Below, in pieces: positions 16,796 through 25,053 of a DNA stretch of 64,000 bases. A model generated the notes under the pieces. The model did not search any database. It worked only from the letters and a program-made list of their open reading frames with translations, and was not told the origin of the DNA. Position 1 is the first letter of the stretch; each line of letters begins with the position of its first letter. A program made the translations under genes and the position numbers. The DNA is from Christensenella sp. UBA7703 (lineage in GTDB: Bacteria > Bacillota > Clostridia > Christensenellales > CAG-138): contig DLGD01000039.1 of NCBI GenBank assembly GCA_002482505.1, positions 1 through 64,000 on the forward strand. Reading direction: 5' to 3'.

Positions 16796-18812
16796 AGAGC
16801 AGTATATCCGTGACAACGGCAAGTTGAAAGCAAAGGAGACGTTGCTCATGGAAATCAAAGAAAAAAACACGCGTGAGAAAATTGCCCTCACGCCGAAGCA
16901 GAAGTTCGTCCGATACGGGGCGGTTTTCGCGGCATTCTTGCTCGTGGCCGTCAGCGTATTCGGCATCATTACCGCAAACAAACCCGGCTCGGCCACGCCG
17001 CAAAACGCGGCACTGTCCGCAACGGGCGATCAAGCAGAGAGCGCCAAGCCCACCGTAACCGCGATTGAGAGCTATGACGACATCTACGGCATGATCGAAA
17101 CCATGCAAAACGGCACAACCTACAATGGCGGCGTCATGATGGAAGGCGCGGCTGCGGACAGCGCAGTAGCAGCCCCTGCCGCCGGAGCCAAGACGGAGGC
17201 CGCCGCCGAAGCACCGGCATCACCGGTGAGCGACGCAGGTAACACGGATTATTCCGAAACCAACGTGCAGGTCAAGGGCGTGGATGAAGCGGACATCGTG
17301 AAAACCGACGGAAGCTACATCTATTATGTGGCGGGCAACCAGCTCAACATCCTCAAGCCCGACGGCGCCGCTACCCGCCTCATCTCCAGCACCGCGCTTT
17401 CCAGCGAGGACAGCTGGTGGGGCTATAACTCCGAGATGTTCCTGCTGGGCAACCGGCTGATGATCATCACGCAGAGTTTCAACACCGTCTGGGTCAACGA
17501 CGCAAGCGGACGCTATCAGACCAATACCGACCAGACCAGCGCGGTCATCTACGACATCAGCAGCCCGCAAAAACCGCTTCAGGTGGTTTCCCTCGGGCAG
17601 AGCGGCAACTATGTCAGTTCCCGTATGATCGGGGACTATGTCTACCTTGTGACCTCGCAGTATATCTATAACCCCGTGAAGGGCACGCCGATTACCTATA
17701 TCCCCGCAACCACCGACGGCGTGGAAAGCAAGCTGCTCCAGCCGACCGACCTCTACATCGGCGGCAACCCGCAGAACGCGGCTTACACCGTTGTGGGTTC
17801 GATCAACCTCAAGAGCGGCGCAAACTTCACCTCCGCAAAGGCGGTCTTCGGTGGAACGAGCGAGCTCTACGCCAACGCGGATCACCTGCTGCTCGTGTTC
17901 TCGCGCTATTCGGAAGAAACTCTTCCCATCGCGCCGGACAAGGACGGCAAAAACGTCCAGATCACCAACAGTTCCACCAACACGGACCTCGTGCTGCTGG
18001 GCCTCTCCGAAGGACAGATTACGAAGCTTGCCAGCGGCAACGTGCCCGGCAGCCTTCTCAACCAGTTCTCGATGGACGAGTACAAGAACGTGTTCCGCAT
18101 CGTGACCACGCTCAACAACTCGCAGCAGCGCATCTTTACGGACGGCGTGGACACCTATGAGTACGACAGCACGAGCGCAAACGCGCTCTACACGCTGGAT
18201 CTCGACCTGAAGGTGCTCGGCAAGATCGAAAACCTCGCCAAGGACGAGTTCGTCAAGAGCGTGCGCTTCGACGGCAGCATCGGATACTTTGTGACCTTCC
18301 GTCAGGTCGATCCGCTCTTTGCGGTGGACCTGAGCAACCCCGCTTCCCCGCGCGTTCTGGATACGCTGAAGATTCCGGGCTTCTCGGAATACCTCCACGT
18401 GTTCAAGGACAACCTGCTGCTGGGCATCGGCTATAATGCGGATGAAAATACAGGCGCGATGCAGGGCGTGAAGCTCTCCATGTTCGATACATCGGACAAG
18501 GCAAACGTCAAGGAAGTCAACACCGCAAAGGTGGACGCAAGCTGGACAGTCGTCAGCAGCAACCACAAGGCAATCCTTGTGGACGCGGAAAAGAACCTGA
18601 TCGCCTTCCCGGCGGATAGCAACTACTACATCTACCGCTATACCGACAAGGGGTTTGAGCTTGCCGCACGTGTCAACATGACGGCGGATCTCTCAAGCTG
18701 GAACCTCCGCGGCCTGTTCATCGGGGACAATTTCTATGTCCTCGGCGACTCCGGCGTCACGGTCATCTCGCTTGCCGACTTCACCGTGCTTGCCACCGTA
18801 AAGCTCGGCTAA
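16788..18812 (+). CDS. Membrane-anchored beta-propeller protein, candidate sigma partner
   Basis: A 674-residue protein. A charged cytoplasmic stretch of about 40 residues is followed by one membrane helix (YGAVFAAFLLVAVSVFGIIT), an Ala-rich linker and a large extracytoplasmic domain starting ETNVQVKGVDEADIVKTDG. That sentence is the hallmark of the Pfam Beta_propel family (PF09826). Overlap with the ECF sigma gene suggests that its short cytoplasmic tail could hold the sigma factor, acting as an anti-sigma. No zinc-finger anti-sigma motif is visible, so this role is inference. The gene ends at a strong terminator. Confidence 0.88.
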   Translation: MFKEQYIRDNGKLKAKETLLMEIKEKNTREKIALTPKQKFVRYGAVFAAFLLVAVSVFGIITANKPGSATPQNAALSATGDQAESAKPTVTAIESYDDIYGMIETMQNGTTYNGGVMMEGAAADSAVAAPAAGAKTEAAAEAPASPVSDAGNTDYSETNVQVKGVDEADIVKTDGSYIYYVAGNQLNILKPDGAATRLISSTALSSEDSWWGYNSEMFLLGNRLMIITQSFNTVWVNDASGRYQTNTDQTSAVIYDISSPQKPLQVVSLGQSGNYVSSRMIGDYVYLVTSQYIYNPVKGTPITYIPATTDGVESKLLQPTDLYIGGNPQNAAYTVVGSINLKSGANFTSAKAVFGGTSELYANADHLLLVFSRYSEETLPIAPDKDGKNVQITNSSTNTDLVLLGLSEGQITKLASGNVPGSLLNQFSMDEYKNVFRIVTTLNNSQQRIFTDGVDTYEYDSTSANALYTLDLDLKVLGKIENLAKDEFVKSVRFDGSIGYFVTFRQVDPLFAVDLSNPASPRVLDTLKIPGFSEYLHVFKDNLLLGIGYNADENTGAMQGVKLSMFDTSDKANVKEVNTAKVDASWTVVSSNHKAILVDAEKNLIAFPADSNYYIYRYTDKGFELAARVNMTADLSSWNLRGLFIGDNFYVLGDSGVTVISLADFTVLATVKLG

Positions 18813-18836
18813 TCCCAAGCAACCAACACACACAAC

Positions 18837-18862
18837 AAAAAGCGGGCGTAAGCCCGCTTTTT
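18837..18862 (+). terminator. Intrinsic terminator after the sigma/propeller operon
   Basis: AAAAAGCGGGC (18837-18847) pairs with GCCCGCTTTTT (18852-18862) around a GTAA loop. Confidence 0.92.
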
Positions 18863-19093
18863 GTGTTTTATTCGTCAGAGCTGCGTGTAAAATGATTTGC
18901 CTGATTAAAAAAAGAGCTCCAATCACCTTGTGAAACACGAATCATTTCTGTACTATAACATATGAGCCATGTACGAAGGCATATCTGTTTCACCGGCTTG
19001 ATTGCAAAATTGCATACCATTGTTTGATGAATTTCTATGAAACGCAACCAGCCGACTGCTAAACCGCCTAGACACGGCTTTGGAGGGGAACTT

Positions 19094-20146
19094 ATGTGGA
19101 AATGCAAGTATTGTGAAAAGACCAACTTCGACGATCAAATCATTTGCCCGTATTGCAACGCACCAAATCCGGCGGCGGCAAACCGAACCCCCGCAACCCC
19201 GAACGCGGGCACGCCGCTGTTCTATGGCAGCCAAAGTCAGTCAAATCAGGATTGGAATGCACGCTATAACCCAAATGTATCCGCCAAATCCAAGGTTGGT
19301 TCCATCGTAAAATATGCAGTCATCGGCGTGGCGGCGATATTGCTGGTCGTGATTTTGGTGCTTATCTTCCAGAAACCGACATCCGGTGATTCAGCCGCTG
19401 CTGCCCCGCAGCAGACAAAAGCTGCGCTAAAAGGCGCGCTTGGAGAAATCGGCGGCTCTGCAACCGCAGAAACCCCTGCCCCCACGGCAACGCCGGAACC
19501 AGCGCCGGAGCCCTTCACCGCCGAAGCTGCCGTGGAGATCTATCTGGACTATGGCGAAACCTATCAATGCACCACAGCGGATTTCGATTTGCCGTACGCC
19601 GTTGCCGACGATGAAGTCAACTGGCTTTGCGAGGACAATGACGCGGGCACTCTGTGCAGCTCACGCGGGCGAATCACCGCGGGCAACTATCAGGTTGATC
19701 CCGAGGAAAAATTTAACGACGCGCTCACGGTCACAGGAAAGACCAAAAATGGGTCAACCTTGACCTACACGGTCCTCACCGGACGCGGGGATAACTATAT
19801 CTTCAGCTGGTCGTCCTCCCCGCGCACGATGAAGGGATACACCAGCGGATATGTCATCGTTTCCGACGAAATGGTCCCGCAATGCAGCGGCTTTACGATC
19901 TATTATGAATATGAACTCACCGATGGAAAGCTGAACTCCGACCGTTGGTCTGTCTGGGTGCGAGAGGACGGCACAACTTGGGTTCGCGTAGGGGATATCT
20001 ACCTCGAAAACAACGTTGGAAAGCAGTTTGACATTGAGTTTGACCATCCAATCACGTTCAACGAAATCTGCGTGCAGCCGGAGACATACAGCGATGACTA
20101 TTCCTGCACAACCTCGTATGCAATCGGCTACCTGGTGTTCAATTGA
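19094..20146 (+). CDS. Zinc-ribbon membrane protein with extracytoplasmic domain
   Basis: A 350-residue protein. The N-terminus is a zinc ribbon (MWKCKYC, then ICPYC). It is followed by a Pro/Asn-rich spacer, one membrane helix near residue 75 (YAVIGVAAILLVVILVLIF), a TPAPTATPEPAPEP linker and a beta-rich domain that ends in a discoidin-like WSVWVREDGTTWVRVGDIY. The zinc ribbon should be cytoplasmic. Function is unknown; it may sense or bind an envelope ligand. GGAGG upstream fixes the ATG at 19094. It is transcribed alone, between two terminators. Confidence 0.8.
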   Translation: MWKCKYCEKTNFDDQIICPYCNAPNPAAANRTPATPNAGTPLFYGSQSQSNQDWNARYNPNVSAKSKVGSIVKYAVIGVAAILLVVILVLIFQKPTSGDSAAAAPQQTKAALKGALGEIGGSATAETPAPTATPEPAPEPFTAEAAVEIYLDYGETYQCTTADFDLPYAVADDEVNWLCEDNDAGTLCSSRGRITAGNYQVDPEEKFNDALTVTGKTKNGSTLTYTVLTGRGDNYIFSWSSSPRTMKGYTSGYVIVSDEMVPQCSGFTIYYEYELTDGKLNSDRWSVWVREDGTTWVRVGDIYLENNVGKQFDIEFDHPITFNEICVQPETYSDDYSCTTSYAIGYLVFN

Positions 20147-20166
20147 TTCAAACAAACGTGTAAACA

Positions 20167-20190
20167 AAAAGCGGGCACATACCCGCTTTT
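20167..20190 (+). terminator. Intrinsic terminator after the zinc-ribbon gene
   Basis: AAAAGCGGG (20167-20175) pairs with CCCGCTTTT (20182-20190). It may also serve the convergent gene ending at 20210. Confidence 0.88.
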
Positions 20191-20209
20191 GTGTTTCGTG
20201 AGAGGTTTG

Positions 20210-20971
20210 TCAGCCTAAAATAAACTTCTTGATCTTCTTCTCTTCCGCCTGCGGATTCAACACAAGCACTTGCTTTGTGATGACGTGTATCGCGTCGTCT
20301 TTTTTGATCTTTGCGGCCTCGGCAAAAATCGCCTCACCCCAGAACTGCTCGGTTGTGCAAAATACGGTGGAATACCAGCCGTATTCCTCCCCTTTTTGTG
20401 AAAGCTTCTGCTGGCGACCGCACATGGTCAGAAACATCCGCATCTGCAACTCTGTCAGCGCGCTGTCAAAGCGGCTTTTCTCCTCTGCGCCGAACGAAGC
20501 AAGTTGCTTGATGGCGTGCAGCGGTAGCGTGCCGTATTCAAGAATCGTATTATAGATCCGTTTTGCTGCATGGCTCAGTGTGCCGTCCGCATACGCCTGA
20601 GAAAACGCCTCGTCCCCGCGCCGCGCGGCGAGGAAATATGGCGCCCACTGTTTCGTGATAAACCCGCTTTTCTTGAAAAACACCTTGCCGTAGGCAATGT
20701 CATTCCGCTCATCCAGCACGCGCATGCGCCACTCCCACGGGTCTGTCTCCGGCGTGCCCGTGTGCCAGCGGACGGGGGTTTCATACGGCGGCTGCTCATC
20801 CCAACTCCACGGAATCAGCGCGAAGATTCCCTCGTCGTTGCCGCCGCCCATGGAGAAGCCGGCGGTCAGCAGGTTTTGAACAAATCCATCGTAGTTCTGA
20901 ATCGGAATCAAGCGCTGCACACCCCGTTTTCTTTTTTCTTCCAGTATAGCAGAAGCGCGGTCAAGCGGCAT
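20210..20971 (-). CDS. AlkZ-related winged-helix protein (tentative)
   Basis: A 253-residue soluble protein. The core WEWRMRVLDERNDIAYGKVF, then KKSGFITKQW and a C-terminal winged-helix-like region, resembles clostridial proteins annotated as AlkZ-related, that is distant relatives of a DNA glycosylase family. I recall this from pattern only. Function is unknown. It follows the DUF3788 gene by 15 bases. No clear ribosome binding site precedes the first ATG; a GTG at 20920 is an alternative start. Confidence 0.6.
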   Translation of the reverse strand: MPLDRASAILEEKRKRGVQRLIPIQNYDGFVQNLLTAGFSMGGGNDEGIFALIPWSWDEQPPYETPVRWHTGTPETDPWEWRMRVLDERNDIAYGKVFFKKSGFITKQWAPYFLAARRGDEAFSQAYADGTLSHAAKRIYNTILEYGTLPLHAIKQLASFGAEEKSRFDSALTELQMRMFLTMCGRQQKLSQKGEEYGWYSTVFCTTEQFWGEAIFAEAAKIKKDDAIHVITKQVLVLNPQAEEKKIKKFILG

Positions 20972-20986
20972 AAAAATCGCAGGGAT

Positions 20987-21415
20987 TTATCCCTTTGGCG
21001 CAACACGCAAACGGATGAGTTGCTTGACATCCTCCAAAACCTGCGCGTCCGTCACGCGGATCATCAGCCAGCGCGCGCCGTTGAATTCCCGCGTGCGCGC
21101 ATAAAGCTCGCGGATATAGTCCGTGCAGACGGGCAAGAGAAGCTCCGCCTGCGAGGCTTCCTTTGCGCCAATGGTCACCAGCGCGGTAAACTGCCCCGCT
21201 TCGGGATAGAGCGTGCAGAGCGCGCGCCCGCTTTTCTTATACTTCACGTTCCAGCCAGGCGCACCGCTGCAGGTGCTGTATTCCACCTTTGGCACAATGG
21301 AATAGGCGCCTTCCGCCCACTTGCAAAGTCCGTTCCAGAGCGGGCTTGCGATAAAGCATGCAATCTCCTCCAGCGTCGGCTCCTGTGCCTTCGGGTATGC
21401 CTCAAACCAATTCAA
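20987..21415 (-). CDS. DUF3788 family protein
   Basis: A protein of about 142 residues whose central APGWNVKYKKSGRALC and TLYPEAGQFTALVTIG match the DUF3788 pattern. No activity is known. I place the start at a TTG (21413-21415) that overlaps the stop of the upstream gene as TTGA and has GGGAGG 8 bases before it. The frame itself is open to 21499. It is translationally coupled to the DUF3795 gene. Confidence 0.78.
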   Translation of the reverse strand: MNWFEAYPKAQEPTLEEIACFIASPLWNGLCKWAEGAYSIVPKVEYSTCSGAPGWNVKYKKSGRALCTLYPEAGQFTALVTIGAKEASQAELLLPVCTDYIRELYARTREFNGARWLMIRVTDAQVLEDVKQLIRLRVAPKG

Positions 21416-21843
21416 ACGAGTGTCCTCCCTTTTCCAATTGGGTGCTGCCGTCCGCAGCCGCTGCATCTGCCGTCGTGCAGATTGATCAGGTGCCCGCAAG
21501 AATCACAGGTGTGGGTGTTGATCTGCTCGCGCAGCAGCGCCGCTACCCCAATTTCTCGCTGACGCGCCGCGTCGGACGCAAGATCAACCCCGTAGCCTTC
21601 GCGATAGCGCTTGTCAAACGATTTCACCCGCTTGCAAGGACGTTCCTGGCACTCTGCACAGGAGAAGAGCCCCCGCTCCGATACACAAGCGCGCATCACG
21701 CATTTACGTTGATATTCATCCGGCTGGCTCTCTCGCGCGCGGCAACCGGGGCACGGCTTCTTGCCAAGGTGGCGATAACAAAGCATGCAATTCAGCCCGC
21801 ACGGGGCAAGCATACTCTCATCGATCGTTTCCGGCGGTTTCAT
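21412..21843 (-). CDS. DUF3795 cysteine-rich protein
   Basis: A 143-residue protein with 13 Cys, including LAPCGLNCMLC, KPCPGCRA, CAECQERPC and a C-terminal CDSCGH...CSGCG ribbon. The N-terminal part matches DUF3795, a probable metal-binding family of unknown function; the C-terminal part looks like an extra zinc ribbon. AAAGGTAGGGA precedes the ATG. It is the first gene of a three-gene leftward cluster with DUF3788 and the AlkZ-related gene. Confidence 0.8.
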   Translation of the reverse strand: MKPPETIDESMLAPCGLNCMLCYRHLGKKPCPGCRARESQPDEYQRKCVMRACVSERGLFSCAECQERPCKRVKSFDKRYREGYGVDLASDAARQREIGVAALLREQINTHTCDSCGHLINLHDGRCSGCGRQHPIGKGRTLV

Positions 21844-21896
21844 CAGCCGTCCCTACCTTTCACTACGATTCCGGTGTAGTCCTAGACGTCGTCCGG

Positions 21897-22160
21897 CTAT
21901 GCCTGCCAGCGCTTCAAGAGCGGAAAATGCTCATTCATCATCTCCCGCGCGCCCGCTTCGGTCATGCCCGGCATGTTCTCCAGGAGCGGCTGCACGCAAA
22001 AATCGATCATTTCCTCCATCGTGCAGTTCGCGGTAAACGTGCCGTTTTCATAGCAATATTTGCAGTAATCATGGTTCTTGGTTCCGTCCGCCTCTGTGCC
22101 GTAGAGTTCGTCCGTCTGCCCCATCGGCATTCCGCAGCTTTGACAATAACGTTCTTCCAT
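21897..22160 (-). CDS. Putative zinc ribbon protein (Zn_ribbon_2 type)
   Basis: An 87-residue protein starting MEERYCQSCGMPMG, with CKYCYENG in the middle and a helical C-terminus (FCVQPLLENMPGMTE). This is the pattern of Pfam PF12674, small zinc-ribbon proteins that often sit next to WYL or AraC-type regulators. Function is unknown. GGAGGAG upstream fixes the start. A TATAAT (22194-22199) promoter lies upstream, with a palindrome centred 20 bases before it that matches the one at the neighbouring regulator's promoter. Confidence 0.82.
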   Translation of the reverse strand: MEERYCQSCGMPMGQTDELYGTEADGTKNHDYCKYCYENGTFTANCTMEEMIDFCVQPLLENMPGMTEAGAREMMNEHFPLLKRWQA

Positions 22161-22206
22161 GTTCTTGCTCCTCCTGCATGATTTGATAGGGCAATTATAC
22201 CGGAAT

Positions 22207-22231
22207 AAACCTGACAATAGCTGTCATGTTT
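22207..22231. promoter_or_regulatory. Palindromic operator at the zinc-ribbon promoter
   Basis: AAACCTGACA (22207-22216), five bases, then TGTCATGTTT (22222-22231). A second copy of the half site TGTCATGTTT is at 22242-22251, exactly 20 bases on. The palindrome covers the -35 region of the zinc-ribbon promoter, whose -10 is at 22194-22199. Confidence 0.65.
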
Positions 22232-22243
22232 AGCTGTCTTCTG

Positions 22244-23149
22244 TCATGTTTCGTGCTGTGCCCAGATCGCCTTTGCATAAGCCGCGAGTTGCGCACGCAG
22301 ATCGTCCGGCTCAAGAACCGACAACTCCGTTCCGAACGAGAGCAGATAGCTCTCCACCCAATGATCCCGCGACATCGATACGCGCACGAGCAGCGAGCCA
22401 TCCGCCTGCTGTTCAATCGCAGATCGTTCAAACTCATCATAGACACGAAAAGCGACCGCGGAAGAGAATAAAAGACGCATCGGCTGCATGGCAGGCTGCG
22501 CATATATGCTCTGCTCCAGCGGCGGAATCTCGCTCGGCAGCGCATCGAACCGCTCTCCCAGCGTCGTCATTTCGACGATTCTGCTCACCTTAAACAGACG
22601 ATAGTCCTCCTGCATGCGGCAATACGCATATAGATACCAGCTTTTGTCCTTGAAGATGAGCTTGATGGGCAGTATCACGCGGCGGTTCGTTTCCCCGCTG
22701 GTGGAGCAATAGACAATCTCCAGCGCGCGCCGGCCGATCAGCGCCGACTTCAGCCGCTCAAACTTCACGCTGTCCGTGCTGGCCATGCCCCAACGGGAAA
22801 AGTCAACCTCAATCCAACTCGTATTCTGCTTCTGGAACAATCCGCCAAGCTTACGCAGCAGCGCATCCACCGGTTGGTCGACCGCGCGAAGGCTTTGAAT
22901 CGCGTAAAGAATCTGGTTCTGCTCCTCGTCGGACAGCAGCGCCTTATCAAACGAATAGTTGGGCAAGAGCGATACGCCGCCGTTTTTTCCCTGCGTTGCG
23001 TAAACAGGCACACCCGCGAGCGAGAGCGCGTCGATATCCCGATAGATCGTCCGGACGGAAACCTCCAGCGCGCGGCTGAGTTCCGGCGCGGTCATCGTGC
23101 CCTTTTCCAGCAGCAGGTATAGAATTTGAAACAGCCGATCGTTCTTCAT
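22244..23149 (-). CDS. HTH/WYL-domain transcriptional regulator (YafY-like)
   Basis: A 301-residue regulator. The N-terminal helix-turn-helix is MTAPELSRALEVSVRTIYRD. It is followed by a linker and a WYL domain with KLIFKDKSWYLYAYCRMQED near residue 180, the ligand-sensing part. A C-terminal WCX-like extension ends the protein. The start is the ATG at 23147-23149. A TATACT box at 23156-23161 lies only six bases upstream, so the RNA may start at the ATG; GGAG in between could instead serve as a short ribosome binding site. A palindrome at its promoter suggests autoregulation. Confidence 0.9.
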   Translation of the reverse strand: MKNDRLFQILYLLLEKGTMTAPELSRALEVSVRTIYRDIDALSLAGVPVYATQGKNGGVSLLPNYSFDKALLSDEEQNQILYAIQSLRAVDQPVDALLRKLGGLFQKQNTSWIEVDFSRWGMASTDSVKFERLKSALIGRRALEIVYCSTSGETNRRVILPIKLIFKDKSWYLYAYCRMQEDYRLFKVSRIVEMTTLGERFDALPSEIPPLEQSIYAQPAMQPMRLLFSSAVAFRVYDEFERSAIEQQADGSLLVRVSMSRDHWVESYLLSFGTELSVLEPDDLRAQLAAYAKAIWAQHET

Positions 23150-23167
23150 AGCTCCAGTATAAAACAA

Positions 23168-23194
23168 AAACCTGACAGTTTCTATGTCAGGTTT
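23168..23194. promoter_or_regulatory. Palindrome at the WYL regulator promoter
   Basis: AAACCTGACA (23168-23177), seven bases, then TGTCAGGTTT (23185-23194). Its centre is 20 bases before the TATACT box, the same geometry as at the zinc-ribbon promoter. On the minus strand it is followed by TTGTTTT, so it might also work as a terminator for the gene ending at 23219. Confidence 0.6.
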
Positions 23195-23218
23195 GTTTGA
23201 ATTGGTGAATGTTTGCCG

Positions 23219-23740
23219 TTATGCGACCTTTGCCCTGCCCGCCACGACATATTTGCGCAGCAGCGAGCGGAGGGTTTCCAGCTCGCTTTCGCTGGCGATC
23301 TGCGCCTTGGGGATGACTACCGCGCGCTTTTCTCCGGCGATGAGATAGATTGCGTTCTTGGTTTCGCGCGCAAGATAGATCTGTTTCCAGGTAAAGTCTG
23401 TGTCCCCGCGCTCGCTCTTTGCGTGCACGCCGTTTCGATCGATGCTATATTGCACCGAAAAATCGCTCATCTTACCGGATTTGTAGTTGTTATTGACGCG
23501 CACCACAACCGAGACGAGATTGAAAACGACCAGCAGCAGCGCACCGGAAAACGCGGCGATCAAGCCGATACTACCCGCGTTCGTCACGGAGATGCCCTGT
23601 CCATAGCGAATCAACGTCACGAGAACGCCAAGGATGATAAACGTCATGATCGCAAGCCCCGCAAGCTTCCGTTTCATGCGAAAATAATTGTATTGGATGT
23701 TGTCCTGTTTGGTGATGGTAAACTTGCCAGAATACGTCAT
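23219..23740 (-). CDS. YcxB-like family membrane protein
   Basis: A 173-residue protein. Two membrane helices (about residues 28-45 and 60-82) are followed by a cytoplasmic beta-rich domain containing DTDFTWKQIYLARETKNAI, then YLIAGEKRAVVIPK. This is the pattern of the YcxB-like C-terminal domain family, of unknown function. AAGGAG lies 9 bases upstream of the ATG. A TATAAT lies about 35 bases before the start. Confidence 0.85.
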   Translation of the reverse strand: MTYSGKFTITKQDNIQYNYFRMKRKLAGLAIMTFIILGVLVTLIRYGQGISVTNAGSIGLIAAFSGALLLVVFNLVSVVVRVNNNYKSGKMSDFSVQYSIDRNGVHAKSERGDTDFTWKQIYLARETKNAIYLIAGEKRAVVIPKAQIASESELETLRSLLRKYVVAGRAKVA

Positions 23741-23833
23741 GGAACCATGCTCCTTTTTGCGATAGTCCCATTATACCTTTGTGAATTGCGGCTGTCAAAA
23801 AAGGATATTCCATGTTCTGCAGCATTCCCAGAC

Positions 23834-23870
23834 AAAAGAATCCCCCGCGAAGACGAGCCCGCGAGGGATT
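23834..23870 (-). terminator. Terminator of the efflux operon
   Basis: On the minus strand AATCCCTCGCG pairs with CGCGGGGGATT and is followed by CTTTTG. Confidence 0.75.
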
Positions 23871-23898
23871 GTTGCCGTGTTTTCGGATTCTATTTGAC

Positions 23899-25053
23899 TC
23901 AGTTGCGCTGCAGGGCTTCAATCGGCGTCATCTTGCTCGCCTTTGCGGCGGGATAGCTGCCGAATGCCACGCCGATGACCACGCAGAAGAGCAGGGCGAC
24001 AACCGCCGCACGCCATTCGATCGCGATCGTCATATCCGCGATCATCGCAAAGATTCGCAGCCCCAGCGCGGAGAGTCCAAGCCCGATCAGCCCGCCGAGA
24101 ATGGAGAGCACGCAAGCCTCGATGAGAAACTGCATCATGATGTGGCTCCTGCGCGCGCCGATGGCTTTGCGGATGCCGATTTCCCGCGTGCGCTCCGCCA
24201 CGGAGACCAGCATGATGTTCATGATTCCGATACCGCCGACCAGCAGCGAGATTGCCGCGATGCCGCCGAGCATCAGCGAAAGCGTGCTCATCACGTCGTC
24301 CAGCGTGTCCAGAATCTCGCTCATATTGTAGACCGTGTAGCTGTCCTCGCTCCGCGTCAATTGCAGCATGTGATATTCTGTCTGCGCCTGCGCGATATCC
24401 ACCGTGTTGGTGGACGAGGCTTTCACATACGCCGTGGTAATCGCGGTGCTGTCCGCAATCCGTTGCGCTGTGGTCAGCGGAATCAGCACCTGCGAATCGG
24501 TGTCCGATCCCGTCTCGGCAAGGAGCCCCACGATGGTAAATGTATGTCCGCTCATCGTGAACGTCTTGCCGATCACATCGTAACTTTCGAACAGCTTTCC
24601 CGCGATATCGGTGCCGACCACTGCGGTATACGTCCGCCAGTCGAGATCGGAGGCTACGATTTCACGTCCCGCCTCCATCTTTACCCCCGCGATTCCCATG
24701 TACTCTTCCGTGATACCGATTGCGGAAACGCTGGTGTAGGTGGACCCGCTGCGCGCCGTGCTGCTCACCGTTAAATACGGCGCGACGCCCGCAATCGCGT
24801 CATATTGCTTCAGTCCCATGAAATCGTCCACATCAAGGTTGACATCCTCGTCCGTTACAGAAATGGTGAGTAGATCCGATCCCATAGATGCAATTGCGCT
24901 GGTGATGCTGCTTGTCGTACTCTGTGCAATCGAAACTAAAATGATCACGCTCATCACACCGATGATGATACCGAGCATAGTCAGAAACGAGCGCATCTTG
25001 TTCGCGAGTGTCGAGCGAATCGCGAGGCGAAGAGAATTCAGAAACATCGTCAT
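23899..25053 (-). CDS. MacB-like ABC transporter permease
   Basis: A 384-residue permease. The N-terminal helix region (LRSTLANK-type motif, then RSFLTMLGIIIGVMSVIIL) is followed by an extracytoplasmic MacB_PCD domain (about residues 40-230) and three C-terminal helices of the FtsX fold, with RTREIGIRKAIGARR between them. It works with the ATPase and the membrane fusion protein encoded upstream to export peptides, drugs or lipids across the membrane. The ATG at 25051-25053 overlaps the ATPase stop codon as ATGA. Confidence 0.93.
   Translation of the reverse strand: MTMFLNSLRLAIRSTLANKMRSFLTMLGIIIGVMSVIILVSIAQSTTSSITSAIASMGSDLLTISVTDEDVNLDVDDFMGLKQYDAIAGVAPYLTVSSTARSGSTYTSVSAIGITEEYMGIAGVKMEAGREIVASDLDWRTYTAVVGTDIAGKLFESYDVIGKTFTMSGHTFTIVGLLAETGSDTDSQVLIPLTTAQRIADSTAITTAYVKASSTNTVDIAQAQTEYHMLQLTRSEDSYTVYNMSEILDTLDDVMSTLSLMLGGIAAISLLVGGIGIMNIMLVSVAERTREIGIRKAIGARRSHIMMQFLIEACVLSILGGLIGLGLSALGLRIFAMIADMTIAIEWRAAVVALLFCVVIGVAFGSYPAAKASKMTPIEALQRN

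Noticed and set aside
17220..18566. 448-codon minus-strand open frame
   Set aside because: Antisense to the beta-propeller gene, whose motifs and coupling to the sigma factor are clear.
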